Shown here piece by piece: positions 1 through 9,471 of a stretch of DNA of 38,287 nt (position 1 is its first letter; each line of letters begins with the position of its first letter). The notes under the pieces were generated by a model. It did not search any database, was not told where the DNA came from, and saw only the letters and a program-made list of their open reading frames with translations. Position numbers and translations under genes: made by a program. Source of the stretch: Staphylococcus devriesei (GTDB taxonomy: Bacteria > Bacillota > Bacilli > Staphylococcales > Staphylococcaceae); the NCBI RefSeq assembly GCF_002902625.1, contig NZ_PPRG01000038.1, positions 1-38,287 of the forward strand, written 5' to 3'.

Positions 1-7
1 GGTTCAT
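1..7 (-). CDS. Start of a gene leaving the window on the left (partial)
   Basis: On the minus strand an ATG is preceded by AAAGGAG with a 9-nt spacer, and only the first two codons (Met-Asn) lie inside the window. This is a good translation start for a gene transcribed leftwards. Nothing can be said about the product. The AT-rich stretch between it and the repeat at about 225 would hold its promoter; no clear -35/-10 pair stands out. Confidence 0.4.
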
Positions 8-224
8 ATATAATAACTCCTTTATTCGACTTTCTTTCATCGTATCACACTGAAATTACATTGAAACCCTTTCCACATATAAAATTTATTAAAAATAAAA
101 ACTATATGAAATTTAGATTTTAATATAAAAAGGAAACTCACTAATTAATTTGGCTTAATAATACTTATCTAATTATACGAAGTATCTTAATTCTTTAATG
201 TAAAATTACATACAACTAATGCCG

Positions 225-305
225 TATTATTGGCGAGACTCCTGGGGGATAGGATAAGCGTCGAGACAGAGGCTCGACCCATCCTCTTGGAAAATACGAG
301 CCAAA
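225..305. repeat. Intergenic staphylococcal repeat, module B
   Basis: The stretch contains CGAGACTCCTG, a GGGA run, GCGTCGAGAC and GGCTCGAC, locally richer in GC than its surroundings. The same module occurs inverted at about 24236-24300. It is non-coding. Short inverted GTCGAGAC/GGCTCGAC parts suggest that it folds. Positions 8-224 are AT-rich with no further recognisable feature. Confidence 0.55.
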
Positions 306-324
306 CAATGCGCAGTATGGATTT

Positions 325-372
325 AAAAAAGACGTAAAGGTGATTTATAATTGAATCAATCACTTTTACGTC
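325..372 (-). terminator. Rho-independent terminator of the lipoprotein gene
   Basis: A 15-bp stem (331-345 with 358-372, one G-U pair, 12-nt loop) is followed on the minus strand by a run of six T. It lies 20 bp after the stop of the lipoprotein gene. Confidence 0.85.
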
Positions 373-392
373 TATATTTTGATATATCTATT

Positions 393-1277
393 TTATTTAT
401 AGCCAAACTTTTTTTCTGTTTTAATAACTTTACCTTTATCATCTAACTTAGACATCTTACCATCTTCCATGACATACGTACCTAAGATTTCACCATTATT
501 ATTACGATAATTTACTTTCCAATCTCCTTTATGATTCGTATTTTTAACATTGTCCCATAAATAACCTGTTTTACCTACTTGAACATCATCAAAATTAGAG
601 ATTAATTTGTAAACTTGATTACGATATTGCGTACCCACACTACCCGATTTTTCTAAATTTTTATCAGAGAGGGGATTCTCTCTTTCTTCCTTAGTACTTG
701 GTAATTTATCTGAAATATTCATCTTACTTACTAACTCAGACATTGCTTTATTGTCTTTGTTATGTTTGTATACCTCTTTTAAGTCAATTTCTTTCCCTTT
801 TTCTAAGAAGGCTTTATACGTTGGTTCAGTCGCTTGATCACGGCCAACAAAAATTTTATCTTTATTCACCCCTACGATAGTTGTGAAATTACCTTTATTA
901 GGATAAACAGTATAGAAGTTCATATTTTTAGGCACATTTTTAACCTTATCCTTATATTTCACTAACGTAAAATCAACTAAATTGTAATTACGTTTTCCAG
1001 TAGGCATTTTATATTCATATATCCCTGTTAGAATTTCATTTTTAGTTAATGTATATTGATCAACATCATCTACACAAAAAACAAGCGCAAGTCTTTCTTT
1101 TTCAGAGAGTTTAGCTATCTCTTTTTCTATCTTTTTATCTTTATTGTTAGAATTTTGAGCGCTAGTTTGTTTATTTTCTGTGTTAGATTTAGAATTCTTA
1201 TCTTTTGAAGCATCATTAGTACCACAAGCTGCTAACAATAGTAAAAGCACACTACTTAACCATAAAAGTTTCTTCAT
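393..1277 (-). CDS. Secreted lipoprotein of unknown function
   Basis: About 294 aa. The N-terminus is a lipoprotein signal: Met-Lys-Lys, a leucine-rich hydrophobic core and the lipobox Leu-Ala-Ala-Cys near residue 18, so the mature protein should be anchored by lipidated Cys on the outer face of the membrane. A Ser/Asn/Lys-rich linker (about residues 20-50) follows, then a lysine-rich globular domain that I cannot assign to a family. Two adjacent ATG codons follow AAGGAG; the second (1277) has the better 5-nt spacing and was chosen, the first is at 1280. The gene lies downstream of panD but is separated from it by a terminator, so it is probably transcribed alone. Its role is unknown; no enzymatic motif is visible. 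Confidence 0.8.
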   Translation of the reverse strand: MKKLLWLSSVLLLLLAACGTNDASKDKNSKSNTENKQTSAQNSNNKDKKIEKEIAKLSEKERLALVFCVDDVDQYTLTKNEILTGIYEYKMPTGKRNYNLVDFTLVKYKDKVKNVPKNMNFYTVYPNKGNFTTIVGVNKDKIFVGRDQATEPTYKAFLEKGKEIDLKEVYKHNKDNKAMSELVSKMNISDKLPSTKEERENPLSDKNLEKSGSVGTQYRNQVYKLISNFDDVQVGKTGYLWDNVKNTNHKGDWKVNYRNNNGEILGTYVMEDGKMSKLDDKGKVIKTEKKFGYK

Positions 1278-1410
1278 CATTACTCCTTATATAGAATGTA
1301 TTTTTTAAAATAAATTTATTATCTTTTATTCTATTTATAAAAAGATACTTTGTAAATACTATATCTAGAGTAATGCGCAATAAAATGTAATATGATTATT
1401 TAGTCAAAAT

Positions 1411-1451
1411 AAAAAGAAACGTAGAGTATTCGTGATTGAATCATCTCTACG
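1411..1451 (-). terminator. Terminator of the panBCD operon
   Basis: Inverted repeat CGTAGAG (1420-1426) with CTCTACG (1445-1451), plus an inner TGAT/ATCA pairing, is followed on the minus strand by a T-rich stretch (complement of AAAAAG). It lies 45 bp after the panD stop. The inner loop GATTGAATCA resembles that of the terminator at 331-372. Confidence 0.7.
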
Positions 1452-1496
1452 CTATTATTTTGGGATTTATATCCTAGAATTCAAATTATTATCCAA

Positions 1497-1879
1497 TTAT
1501 CGTATAATCGTATTTTCTTTTTCATTAGTCATTTGAATGATTTCATTCTTTTCATTCATCACTGCTACTTTTGGTGCATGGTCAATTAATTCACGCTCAT
1601 CTACTTGTACATATGTCATAATAATAACTACATCATCAACTTCGACTAAACGTGATGCTGCACCGTTAAGACATATTTTGCCACTGCCTCTTTCGCCTGC
1701 GATAACATATGTTTCAAAACGCGCACCATTGTTATTGTTAACGATAGCTACCTTTTCATTCGGTAAAATATCAACCGCATCTAAAATATCTGCGTCGATT
1801 GTAATACTACCTACATAATTTAAGTTAGATTCTGTGACGCGTGCTCTATGAATCTTACCGTTCATCATTGTTCTAATCA

Positions 1880-1880
<1 letters not shown>
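1497..1880 (-). CDS. panD: Aspartate 1-decarboxylase PanD
   Basis: 127 aa, the normal length for PanD. It decarboxylates L-aspartate to beta-alanine, one of the two precursors of pantothenate (vitamin B5 and coenzyme A). The family is made as a proenzyme that cleaves itself at Gly-Ser to form a pyruvoyl cofactor; the site is present as Gly24-Ser25 (Tyr-Val-Gly-Ser-Ile-Thr). Lys9 and the Asn-Gly-Ala-Arg-Phe-Glu-Thr-Tyr segment typical of the active site are also visible. The start codon overlaps the panC stop by one base, so translation is probably coupled. It is the last gene of panB-panC-panD. The tail after about residue 110 is polar and variable, as expected. Confidence 0.96.
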
Positions 1881-3548
<1,668 letters not shown>

Positions 3549-3629
3549 TTTCAATTTAACTCCTATACCAAAAATTTGATAATAATACGTATAATTATAT
3601 TTAAGAATGCTTAGAAAGGAAAGTTTTAT

Positions 3630-4481
3630 ATGCGAATTGCTATTATCGGTCCAGGGGCGGTCGGTACGACGATTGCTCATGCCCTTCAACAAACACTAAC
3701 CGATGTAACCTTACTTGGTCGCTCTAACAAAGAGATGCACATTACACCTGCCAATCAAACGGTTCAAGCGTACAATATTGATGAGATGAAGACACCTTTT
3801 GACGCTATCATTATCGCCGTAAAGACCCATCAACTTAGAGATTTAATTCCAAAACTTCATCGTCTTAGTCATAACGAAACGATATTTATTTTAGCGCAAA
3901 ATGGTTATGGATTACTTTCTCAATTACCATTCAAACATATTTATCAAGCCGTCGTTTATATTAGTGCTCAGAAATCAGACAATAAAGTAGTACATTTTCG
4001 TGATTATCGCTTACACCTTCAACAAGATGTACACACAAGAAAGTTGAAACAACTTTTCGATAATACAAAAATCGAAATAGTTTTAGAAGATGATATCGAA
4101 GAAAAAATATGGTACAAACTACTAGTCAACCTAGGTATTAATTCTATTACTGCACTTGGTAAAAATACAGCTCAAATCCTAAAAATTAAAGAAGTTGAGA
4201 CGTTATGCAGAGCGTTATTAGATGAAGGTTATAAAGTTGCTCAAGCAGAAGGCATTGTCTTCCCTGATACAATCATCGACGAAATAATGAATATTTACGC
4301 AGGCTATCCAGATCTTATGGGTACAAGTATGTATTATGATGTAATAAATCAACAGCCTTTAGAAATCGAAGCGATTCAAGGCTTTATCTACCGCAAAGCG
4401 AAAGAACATGGTGTTCATACACCACATTTAGATACCGTATACGCTTTATTACTGTCACATCAGTCTTTAGCTTATAATTAA
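3630..4481 (+). CDS. panE: 2-dehydropantoate 2-reductase (ketopantoate reductase) family
   Basis: 283 aa, cytosolic. The family reduces ketopantoate to pantoate with NADPH, the step between PanB and PanC. The N-terminal Rossmann fold starts [12 protein letters not shown] (4-13); the C-terminal helical domain carries Trp-Tyr-Lys-Leu-Leu-Val-Asn (Lys163, the expected catalytic lysine) and Asn-Ser-Ile-Thr-Ala-Leu. It diverges from panBCD over about 80 bp, which supports the pantothenate role. The protein is somewhat shorter than Escherichia coli PanE. In many bacteria IlvC also performs this reaction, so this could be a paralogue with a related substrate. Confidence 0.85.
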   Translation: MRIAIIGPGAVGTTIAHALQQTLTDVTLLGRSNKEMHITPANQTVQAYNIDEMKTPFDAIIIAVKTHQLRDLIPKLHRLSHNETIFILAQNGYGLLSQLPFKHIYQAVVYISAQKSDNKVVHFRDYRLHLQQDVHTRKLKQLFDNTKIEIVLEDDIEEKIWYKLLVNLGINSITALGKNTAQILKIKEVETLCRALLDEGYKVAQAEGIVFPDTIIDEIMNIYAGYPDLMGTSMYYDVINQQPLEIEAIQGFIYRKAKEHGVHTPHLDTVYALLLSHQSLAYN

Positions 4482-4521
4482 ATTAATAACGGTTTTGCAA
4501 AAAAATTATATATAATAATAG

Positions 4522-4550
4522 TTTACATAGAAAAGGTTTTGTAGTAATAT
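4522..4550 (+). promoter_or_regulatory. Predicted promoter of the tRNA-like gene
   Basis: TTTACA (4522-4527), a 17-bp spacer and TAATAT (4545-4550) form a near-consensus sigma-A promoter. The predicted start near 4557 lies about 28 nt upstream of the tRNA-like sequence. Confidence 0.55.
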
Positions 4551-4584
4551 ATATTTTGTTGTTAAAAATAATAACTAAATATAT

Positions 4585-4674
4585 GGAGGGGTACTCAAGC
4601 CTGGCTTAAGAGGCCAACCATTTGTGGTTGGTAGGAGCTTCGTGCTCGCGTTGGTTCAAATCCTTCTCCCTCCG
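4585..4674 (+). tRNA. tRNA-Ser-like gene with abnormal anticodon and T arms (possible pseudo-tRNA)
   Basis: A class II tRNA body of the serine type. The acceptor GGAGGGG (4585-4591) pairs with TCCCTCC (4667-4673), with discriminator G at 4674. The D arm is CTC/GAG with GG in the loop, a long variable arm is closed by GAGC/GCTC, and the T loop is TTCAAAT. The acceptor, D arm and 3' part resemble normal staphylococcal tRNA-Ser. Two parts are wrong. The anticodon region (4614-4631) is a perfect hairpin that allows only a 6-nt or 8-nt loop instead of 7, with no serine anticodon. The T stem GTTGG/CCTTC has two central T-T mismatches. CCA is not encoded (CTA follows). It has its own promoter and terminator, so it is probably transcribed. 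Whether it is charged is unknown. Confidence 0.55.
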
Positions 4675-4685
4675 CTACTAAAATG

Positions 4686-4727
4686 TCCTTACGTGATTCT
4701 CATCTACAATCATGTAAGGATATTTTT
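4686..4727 (+). terminator. Terminator of the tRNA-like gene
   Basis: A 13-bp stem (4686-4698 with 4708-4720, one G-U pair) is followed by TATTTTTATTT. It starts 12 nt after the tRNA-like sequence and closes a compact promoter-RNA-terminator unit. Confidence 0.85.
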
Positions 4728-4746
4728 ATTTCTTATAATACTTAAA

Positions 4747-4791
4747 CACCTCCAATTGAAAGAATATTCAAACTTCTTCCAATAGGAGGTG
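4747..4791 (-). terminator. Long hairpin, probable terminator of the downstream minus-strand gene
   Basis: An almost perfect 18-bp inverted repeat with arms CACCTCC and AGGAGGTG at the ends and a 9-nt loop. It lies 65 bp after the stop of the 96-aa gene read on the minus strand. T-runs on both sides are short, so termination is plausible rather than certain. The AGGAGGTG arm happens to match an anti-16S Shine-Dalgarno sequence. Confidence 0.45.
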
Positions 4792-4855
4792 CTTATTTCG
4801 AACCTTTGATCGTTTATTAAATTGATTGTTAACAAGTGAATAGGCGCTCCTTTCA

Positions 4856-5146
4856 CTAATTACTAATCATATCTTTATTAGCTTCTTTATCGTTACGCGA
4901 GTCTTCAATTGAAGTTAAAATTAACTTTTTAGCAATACTTGGATTATGTACTTCGTGACGTAATTCACTGTTGAGACCAAGTAAATTATTAGCTTGAGTT
5001 TCTTCACTATTTAACTCTTCTAACTCGTTTACAATTTCTGTCGCTAACACTTCGCATGCATCACTATTTTTAACTTTTACTTTTTCTTGAATAATGTCTT
5101 CAATAACTTCTATTAATTGTGTTTTTTGTACTTGTATATCAATCAT
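4856..5146 (-). CDS. Small acidic protein of unknown function
   Basis: 96 aa, acidic, apparently all-helical, with no signal peptide or membrane segment. The N-terminal half alternates hydrophobic and charged residues (Thr-Gln-Leu-Ile-Glu-Val-Ile-Glu-Asp-Ile-Ile) as in an amphipathic helix, and the middle is Glu/Asn-rich. Three possible ATGs are in frame; the one at 5146 stands 8 nt after AAGGGAG and was chosen over 5152 and 5170. I recognise no family. It lies alone between the tRNA-like unit and the VOC gene, with about 250 bp of AT-rich sequence upstream, so it is probably monocistronic. Confidence 0.7.
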   Translation of the reverse strand: MIDIQVQKTQLIEVIEDIIQEKVKVKNSDACEVLATEIVNELEELNSEETQANNLLGLNSELRHEVHNPSIAKKLILTSIEDSRNDKEANKDMISN

Positions 5147-5401
5147 ACGCATGACTCCCTTATATTTCATTTGACATATTTGCGAAATTGTGTCCTTAAA
5201 TTAATTACCCCATTTTCATAAAAATATTCTCATAAAATAAAGTTAAAACACTGTTACCCCTCTTTTAATCTAACTAGTGCCCTACTATTTTTACAAAATA
5301 TCTTATTAATGGAAGTATACCGTATTTTGAGAAAATAAAATATAAACTTTATTAATATAACAAATGTGTAATGTTGTTGTTAATTTGTAGTTATTTAGCA
5401 T

Positions 5402-5932
5402 CTATCTTTCCGTCTGTTTTGGCACAAATACTTGGTCTTCACTGTCTTCTGGGTAGTAATAACCATTCGGAATAGTTTGTAGTTCTATCAAGCTACCCCA
5501 TGGACTTTTCACATAGATAGTTTGATTGCCTTCCGTATCCTCATATTTGGTATTCGCATGAGGTTTAGAGATAGGTTGGCCACCCGCTTCAGTCACTTGT
5601 TGCAATACATGTTCAAAATCGTCTGCATCTATATAGAACGAGATATGCGTAAAGCCAATGTCTTGTAATGATTGAGATGGGTCTTGGTGCGTATTTTTGA
5701 ACTCGAACATTTCGATATTTGGTCCATTACCAAAGACCATCATACGTTTGTGTATAATCACTGCGCCCTTTTCCAAACCAAGAACGTGCTCGACATAGTC
5801 ACCGCCACGTGGCTCATCAGATTTCTTTTGACTATCATAAGCAATCTTGCCATTAAGGCCTCGTTTGAAAAAGTCTGTCGCTTCTTCCATGTCTGGTACT
5901 GTTAAACCAATATGATTAATTCCACGATTCAT
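5402..5932 (-). CDS. VOC superfamily (glyoxalase / extradiol dioxygenase-like) protein
   Basis: 176 aa, cytosolic, with two beta-alpha-beta-beta-beta modules of the vicinal oxygen chelate fold. The metal ligands expected for the family are in place: His7 (Asn-His-Ile-Gly-Leu), Glu77 (Glu-Met-Phe-Glu-Phe), His96 (Phe-Thr-His-Ile-Ser-Phe) and Glu150 (Ser-Leu-Ile-Glu-Leu). Members isomerise, cleave or bind small electrophiles such as methylglyoxal adducts, catechols or antibiotics; the substrate cannot be told from sequence. The start is preceded by GGGAGG. It is the last of three minus-strand genes (nitroreductase, metallo-hydrolase fold, VOC) facing a MerR regulator, which suggests detoxification of reactive or aromatic compounds. 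Confidence 0.88.
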   Translation of the reverse strand: MNRGINHIGLTVPDMEEATDFFKRGLNGKIAYDSQKKSDEPRGGDYVEHVLGLEKGAVIIHKRMMVFGNGPNIEMFEFKNTHQDPSQSLQDIGFTHISFYIDADDFEHVLQQVTEAGGQPISKPHANTKYEDTEGNQTIYVKSPWGSLIELQTIPNGYYYPEDSEDQVFVPKQTER

Positions 5933-5964
5933 CTGAATTCTACCTCCCTCAACAATGTCTGTCT

Positions 5965-6630
5965 TTAAGTATTAGCACCATCACGTACGCGATCGATAAT
6001 CGCTTGAATACGTTGACGTTTGTCGTCCTCATTTTCAACAAAATAGACGGAAGGTTCATCTTTAATAGCAACCCACGGTACAATTGCGTCGAAGTCTAAG
6101 TCGCGAATCAGTTCTAAACTTTGAAGAGACGCTTCTCTATCGCTTGAACCTAAAATCACGGTGCGCCATTCACCCTTCTCGACGCATAAGAAATCTCCTG
6201 TAAATAAATAACGATGTTTACCATTATTCCACAAGAACATTGTTGTTCCAGGTGTATGGCCGAGTGTTGGAATCACTTCGAGATCATCAGCTAACATTTC
6301 ACGTTCTTTAAAGTAACCGTCTACTTTAACCGTATTACTAATGGCTTGCGCATCGTCTTGATGAATCCAGAATGGTAAGTCTATGGTAGGCTTACCACCT
6401 AGTGATTCATAGTCATGGTTCATTAACACTCGTGTTGCTCCACCTAATGCGTCGATATCCTTTGTAGCTTGGTTAAGACCTGGAGAATGGTAAACTACCA
6501 CATTACCTTCTGGACGTTCTAAAATAAAAGATTTAATGAGATATCTACGGTCGAACGGAAGTACAGAAGTAGAAGTTTGGTATATCCCTTCTTCTACTAG
6601 TGTAAGTGTTTCTAATTGATTTTTTGCCAT
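5965..6630 (-). CDS. Metallo-beta-lactamase-fold protein with altered metal site
   Basis: 221 aa. The fold is recognised by Gly-His-Thr-Pro-Gly-Thr (124-129) and Phe-Thr-Gly-Asp-Phe (143-147), which give the third His and the bridging Asp of the family. The usual HxHxDH motif is replaced: aligned on the following Gly-Gly, residues 71-76 read Asn-His-Asp-Tyr-Glu-Ser. The final His region is also replaced (Ile-Val-Pro-Trp-Val-Ala). The protein may therefore bind metal weakly or differently, or act without hydrolysis. A clear AAGGGTGA ribosome site precedes the ATG. The gene lies 32 bp upstream of the VOC gene and 95 bp downstream of the nitroreductase, in the same direction. Substrate unknown. 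Confidence 0.82.
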   Translation of the reverse strand: MAKNQLETLTLVEEGIYQTSTSVLPFDRRYLIKSFILERPEGNVVVYHSPGLNQATKDIDALGGATRVLMNHDYESLGGKPTIDLPFWIHQDDAQAISNTVKVDGYFKEREMLADDLEVIPTLGHTPGTTMFLWNNGKHRYLFTGDFLCVEKGEWRTVILGSSDREASLQSLELIRDLDFDAIVPWVAIKDEPSVYFVENEDDKRQRIQAIIDRVRDGANT

Positions 6631-6725
6631 ACCATTTCACCCTTTTCCAAAAGATTAGTCTATTATTTATACCCTATTTAATACATCGCATTAGTTGTTA
6701 AGAACATTAAAAGCTTGGCACGTGT

Positions 6726-7349
6726 TTATTGATAATCTACTACGCGTTCAACTGGCATTCTAAATGACGTATGTGCTTCTTTTGCTTGCTTACCAATTGC
6801 GACAATCATAACAGGCACATAGCGTTCTAGGTCATAGCCAAACGCTTTACCAATTTCTTCATGTTCGAAGCCACCAATTGGATTCGTATCATAACCGTGT
6901 TGTTTTGCGACTAACATTAATTGCATTGCCGCAAGACTACTATCTATTTTGACGATATCGCTCATAGATTGACGTGTGCGCTGTTTATAATTCTCTAATA
7001 CGATTGGCAACATTTGTTCTTTTACTTCTTGAGGCATGTGACCATTTTTAACCGCTTGTTCATAGATATATTCGCCTTCTTCATAACATTGTAAGTCTCC
7101 GAAGATAACTATCATAGCCGAAGATGTATCATTCTGATTAGTATTGAACTGAATTAATGGACGTAATTTCGCTTTCGCTTCATCACTTTCTACTACTACA
7201 AAGCGCCATGGTTGCATATTGACTGAAGACGGTGCCTTCGTCGCTTTCGCAATCATCTCATTCATTTCTTCATGTGGAATTTTATAATCTGGGTCAAATC
7301 CTTTTACAGATTTACGTCCTTCTAAAATTTCGTTAAAATCATTCATCAT
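6726..7349 (-). CDS. Nitroreductase family flavoprotein
   Basis: 207 aa, cytosolic, expected to be an FMN-dependent dimer that reduces nitro compounds, quinones or similar acceptors with NAD(P)H. Family signatures: Glu-Gly-Arg-Lys-Ser-Val-Lys-Gly-Phe near residue 10 (FMN phosphate site), Ala-Pro-Ser-Ser-Val-Asn-Met-Gln-Pro-Trp-Arg-Phe near 39-50, and Pro-Ile-Gly-Gly-Phe near residue 160. It resembles the YdgI/YodC type. Two ATGs are adjacent (7349 and 7346) behind a weak AGG, so the first residue is uncertain. It is divergent from a MerR-family gene over about 100 bp containing a dyad, a typical regulator-target arrangement, and heads the gene set running to the VOC protein. Confidence 0.92.
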   Translation of the reverse strand: MMNDFNEILEGRKSVKGFDPDYKIPHEEMNEMIAKATKAPSSVNMQPWRFVVVESDEAKAKLRPLIQFNTNQNDTSSAMIVIFGDLQCYEEGEYIYEQAVKNGHMPQEVKEQMLPIVLENYKQRTRQSMSDIVKIDSSLAAMQLMLVAKQHGYDTNPIGGFEHEEIGKAFGYDLERYVPVMIVAIGKQAKEAHTSFRMPVERVVDYQ

Positions 7350-7418
7350 TAAGCCTACTTTCTCATTTTTATATTTTCATTTATCTCTAGCTTTATTTTA
7401 TGTAGAATAGATTATCAG

Positions 7419-7434
7419 TTAAACCATAGTTTAA
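7419..7434. promoter_or_regulatory. Dyad in the nitroreductase / MerR intergenic region, candidate operator
   Basis: TTAAAC-CATA-GTTTAA is a perfect 6-4-6 inverted repeat 18 bp upstream of the MerR-family start codon and between the two divergent genes. MerR proteins bind dyads between promoter elements. That it is the MerR site is inferred from position only. Confidence 0.4.
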
Positions 7435-7452
7435 GAGAAAGGATATGCTTAC

Positions 7453-7818
7453 ATGACTACATATTATATCCAAGATGTTTCCGAGCGTTGTAAGATTTCT
7501 AAAAGTAAATTACGTTACTATGAAAAGCACGATATATTAACTAATATCCAACGCGATACTAATAATAAACGTATTTATAGCGAGAAAGATATTGAACTTA
7601 TTAGCCTCATTCAATGTTTCACATTACTTAATATGCCACTTAAAGAAATAAAGCAATACATGCATCAACTCTCATCTAATCAAACCACCGTGGCTGACAT
7701 TCTAAAAACTCATTTAGAAGTTTTAAAATCTGAACAAACACTTATTACTAAACGTATTGAAGCGATAGAACATCGTTTAGAAGATAAAGATTGGTCTTAT
7801 ACTTGTGAAAATAATTAA
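7453..7818 (+). CDS. MerR-family transcriptional regulator
   Basis: 121 aa. The N-terminal winged helix-turn-helix is typical: Ile-Gln-Asp-Val-Ser-Glu then Leu-Arg-Tyr-Tyr-Glu-Lys (21-26), Arg-Ile-Tyr-Ser and the Asp-Ile-Glu-Leu-Ile-Ser segment, followed by the long coiled-coil dimerisation helix (about 75-110). The short C-terminus has no metal-binding cysteine loop; single Cys residues occur in the first helix, near residue 55 and near the C-terminus (Tyr-Thr-Cys-Glu). It diverges from the nitroreductase gene and probably regulates it, as with electrophile- or aldehyde-sensing MerR proteins. The inducer is unknown. Confidence 0.88.
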   Translation: MTTYYIQDVSERCKISKSKLRYYEKHDILTNIQRDTNNKRIYSEKDIELISLIQCFTLLNMPLKEIKQYMHQLSSNQTTVADILKTHLEVLKSEQTLITKRIEAIEHRLEDKDWSYTCENN

Positions 7819-8004
7819 ATTGATTCTCGATTAAAGTAATCAGATTAATTAATTCATGATTAAAAACAATTAAATGGGGTATTATAAATTTTGTCAAAAT
7901 AAATAATTCAAAACTTAGAGTAGTTATTTATGATATAACGAAGAGTATAAACATTTCAGTTATAATTTTCAGTCATGTGTATACTCACGAAGGGGAAGAA
8001 AATT

Positions 8005-9384
8005 ATGGCAGATAAACTGCAAAGAGAATTAAGCAATAGGCATATACAACTTATTGCGATTGGTGGCGCGATTGGTACAGGACTTTTCCTAGGGGCCGGT
8101 GCTTCAGTTCATTTAGCAGGGCCATCGATATTACTTACATATATCATCGTTGGTTTCGTATTATTTATGTTTATGCGGGCTATGGGCGAAATTTTACTAT
8201 CAAATTTAGGTTTTAAATCATTTGGGGATATTGCACATCATCACATAGGACCTATGGCAGGGTTTATGGTCGGTTGGACTTATTGGTTAACCTGGATTAT
8301 ATCAGGGATGGCCGAAGTTACAGCCGTTGCTAAATATGTGGAATATTGGTATCCAGCAATGCCAAACTGGATTACAGCCGCTTTTACAATTATTGTGTTA
8401 GTGACAATGAACTTATTCAGTGCCAAATTATTTGGAGAACTTGAATTCTGGCTATCTATTATTAAAGTAACAACCATTTTAGCTTTAATCGTGGTTGGTA
8501 TCGTGATGATTGTCTTTGCAATGAAGACACCTTACGGACCAGCAAGTGTCGGTAATATTTGGGGAAATGGAGGCTTCTTCCCTAACGGAGCGTCAGGGTT
8601 CTTCATGTCATTCCAAATGGCTATTTTCTCATTTATAGGTATCGAGCTTATTGGTATTACTGCTGGGGAAACGAAGAATCCACATAAAACGATTCCTCAA
8701 GCAATTAATAACGTACCATTCCGAATTTTGATTTTCTATATTGGTTCTTTAGCCATTATTATGTCGGTCGTACCATGGGATAAGTTAAATCCTGAAGAGA
8801 GTCCATATGTTAAGTTATTCGGCTTAGTCGGTATTCCGTTTGCGGCAGGTATCATTAACTTTGTAGTATTAACTGCAGCAGCGTCATCATGTAATAGTGG
8901 TATCTTTGCGAACAGTCGTACATTATTCGGTTTAGCCGGACGTAAACAAGGACCACCATTTTTCCATAAAACAAATAAACATGGTGTACCTTACTATGCC
9001 ATCTTAGTGACATGTGGTTTACTAAGTATTTCAGTAATACTTAACGCTATATTTAAAGATGCAACAAAAGTATTCGTACAAATAACAACCTTCTCAACAG
9101 TGCTAAATATTATGATTTGGACATGCATTATCTTTGCGTATTTAGGCTTTGTGAAAAGAAATCCTGAACTACATAAAGAAAGTAAATTTAAAATGCCAGG
9201 TGGTAAATACATGGCATATGCCATTCTTGCTTTCTTTGCATTTATCTTTGTCATTTTATTAATTAGTAGTAGTACACGTTACGCAGTACTATTCGCACCT
9301 GTTTGGGGAGCCGTATTAGTACTTATGTACCAACGTTATAGAAAAGAATCTGAAAAAGCGGAAGTCCAAATGGAAAGTGAATAA
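8005..9384 (+). CDS. cycA: Amino acid permease, CycA-like (D-serine/D-alanine/glycine:H+ symporter type)
   Basis: 459 aa, integral membrane protein with about 12 hydrophobic segments. The N-terminal segment Ile-Ala-Ile-Gly-Gly-Ala-Ile-Gly-Thr-Gly-Leu-Phe is the substrate-binding signature of the amino acid transporter (AAT) family in the APC superfamily. The segments Gly-Trp-Thr-Tyr-Trp, Ser-Gly-Met-Ala-Glu, Gly-Ile-Glu-Leu-Ile-Gly-Ile-Thr-Ala-Gly-Glu and Ala-Ala-Ser-Ser-Cys-Asn-Ser-Gly match CycA better than the GABA or lysine permeases as I recall them. Import of small neutral or D-amino acids is likely; the exact substrate is inferred. The frame opens at 7975, but the ATG at 8005 follows the ribosome site AAGGGGAAG and starts the family sequence. 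Monocistronic, with its own terminator. Confidence 0.85.
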   Translation: MADKLQRELSNRHIQLIAIGGAIGTGLFLGAGASVHLAGPSILLTYIIVGFVLFMFMRAMGEILLSNLGFKSFGDIAHHHIGPMAGFMVGWTYWLTWIISGMAEVTAVAKYVEYWYPAMPNWITAAFTIIVLVTMNLFSAKLFGELEFWLSIIKVTTILALIVVGIVMIVFAMKTPYGPASVGNIWGNGGFFPNGASGFFMSFQMAIFSFIGIELIGITAGETKNPHKTIPQAINNVPFRILIFYIGSLAIIMSVVPWDKLNPEESPYVKLFGLVGIPFAAGIINFVVLTAAASSCNSGIFANSRTLFGLAGRKQGPPFFHKTNKHGVPYYAILVTCGLLSISVILNAIFKDATKVFVQITTFSTVLNIMIWTCIIFAYLGFVKRNPELHKESKFKMPGGKYMAYAILAFFAFIFVILLISSSTRYAVLFAPVWGAVLVLMYQRYRKESEKAEVQMESE

Positions 9385-9402
9385 ATTAATCCTAAATATA
9401 AT

Positions 9403-9459
9403 AAGTCCCTTCTAAGTAATCACTCATTTCATGGTTACTTAGAAGGGACTTGTTTTTTT
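9403..9459 (+). terminator. Strong terminator after the CycA-like permease
   Basis: A perfect 17-bp stem (9403-9419 with 9435-9451) is followed by GTTTTTTTA. It lies between convergent genes and could also serve the ABC ATPase gene on the minus strand. Confidence 0.92.
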
Positions 9460-9471
9460 ATTCAATTACTT

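Noticed and set aside
3549-3692. N-terminal extension of PanB by 48 codons
   Set aside because: It has no family similarity, runs into the divergent panE-like gene and lacks a ribosome site; starts at 3548 or 3554 fit better.
7943-7986. GAGTATA ... TATACTC inverted repeat before the CycA-like gene
   Set aside because: 7-bp arms with a 30-nt AT-rich loop; expected by chance and not matching a known leader.
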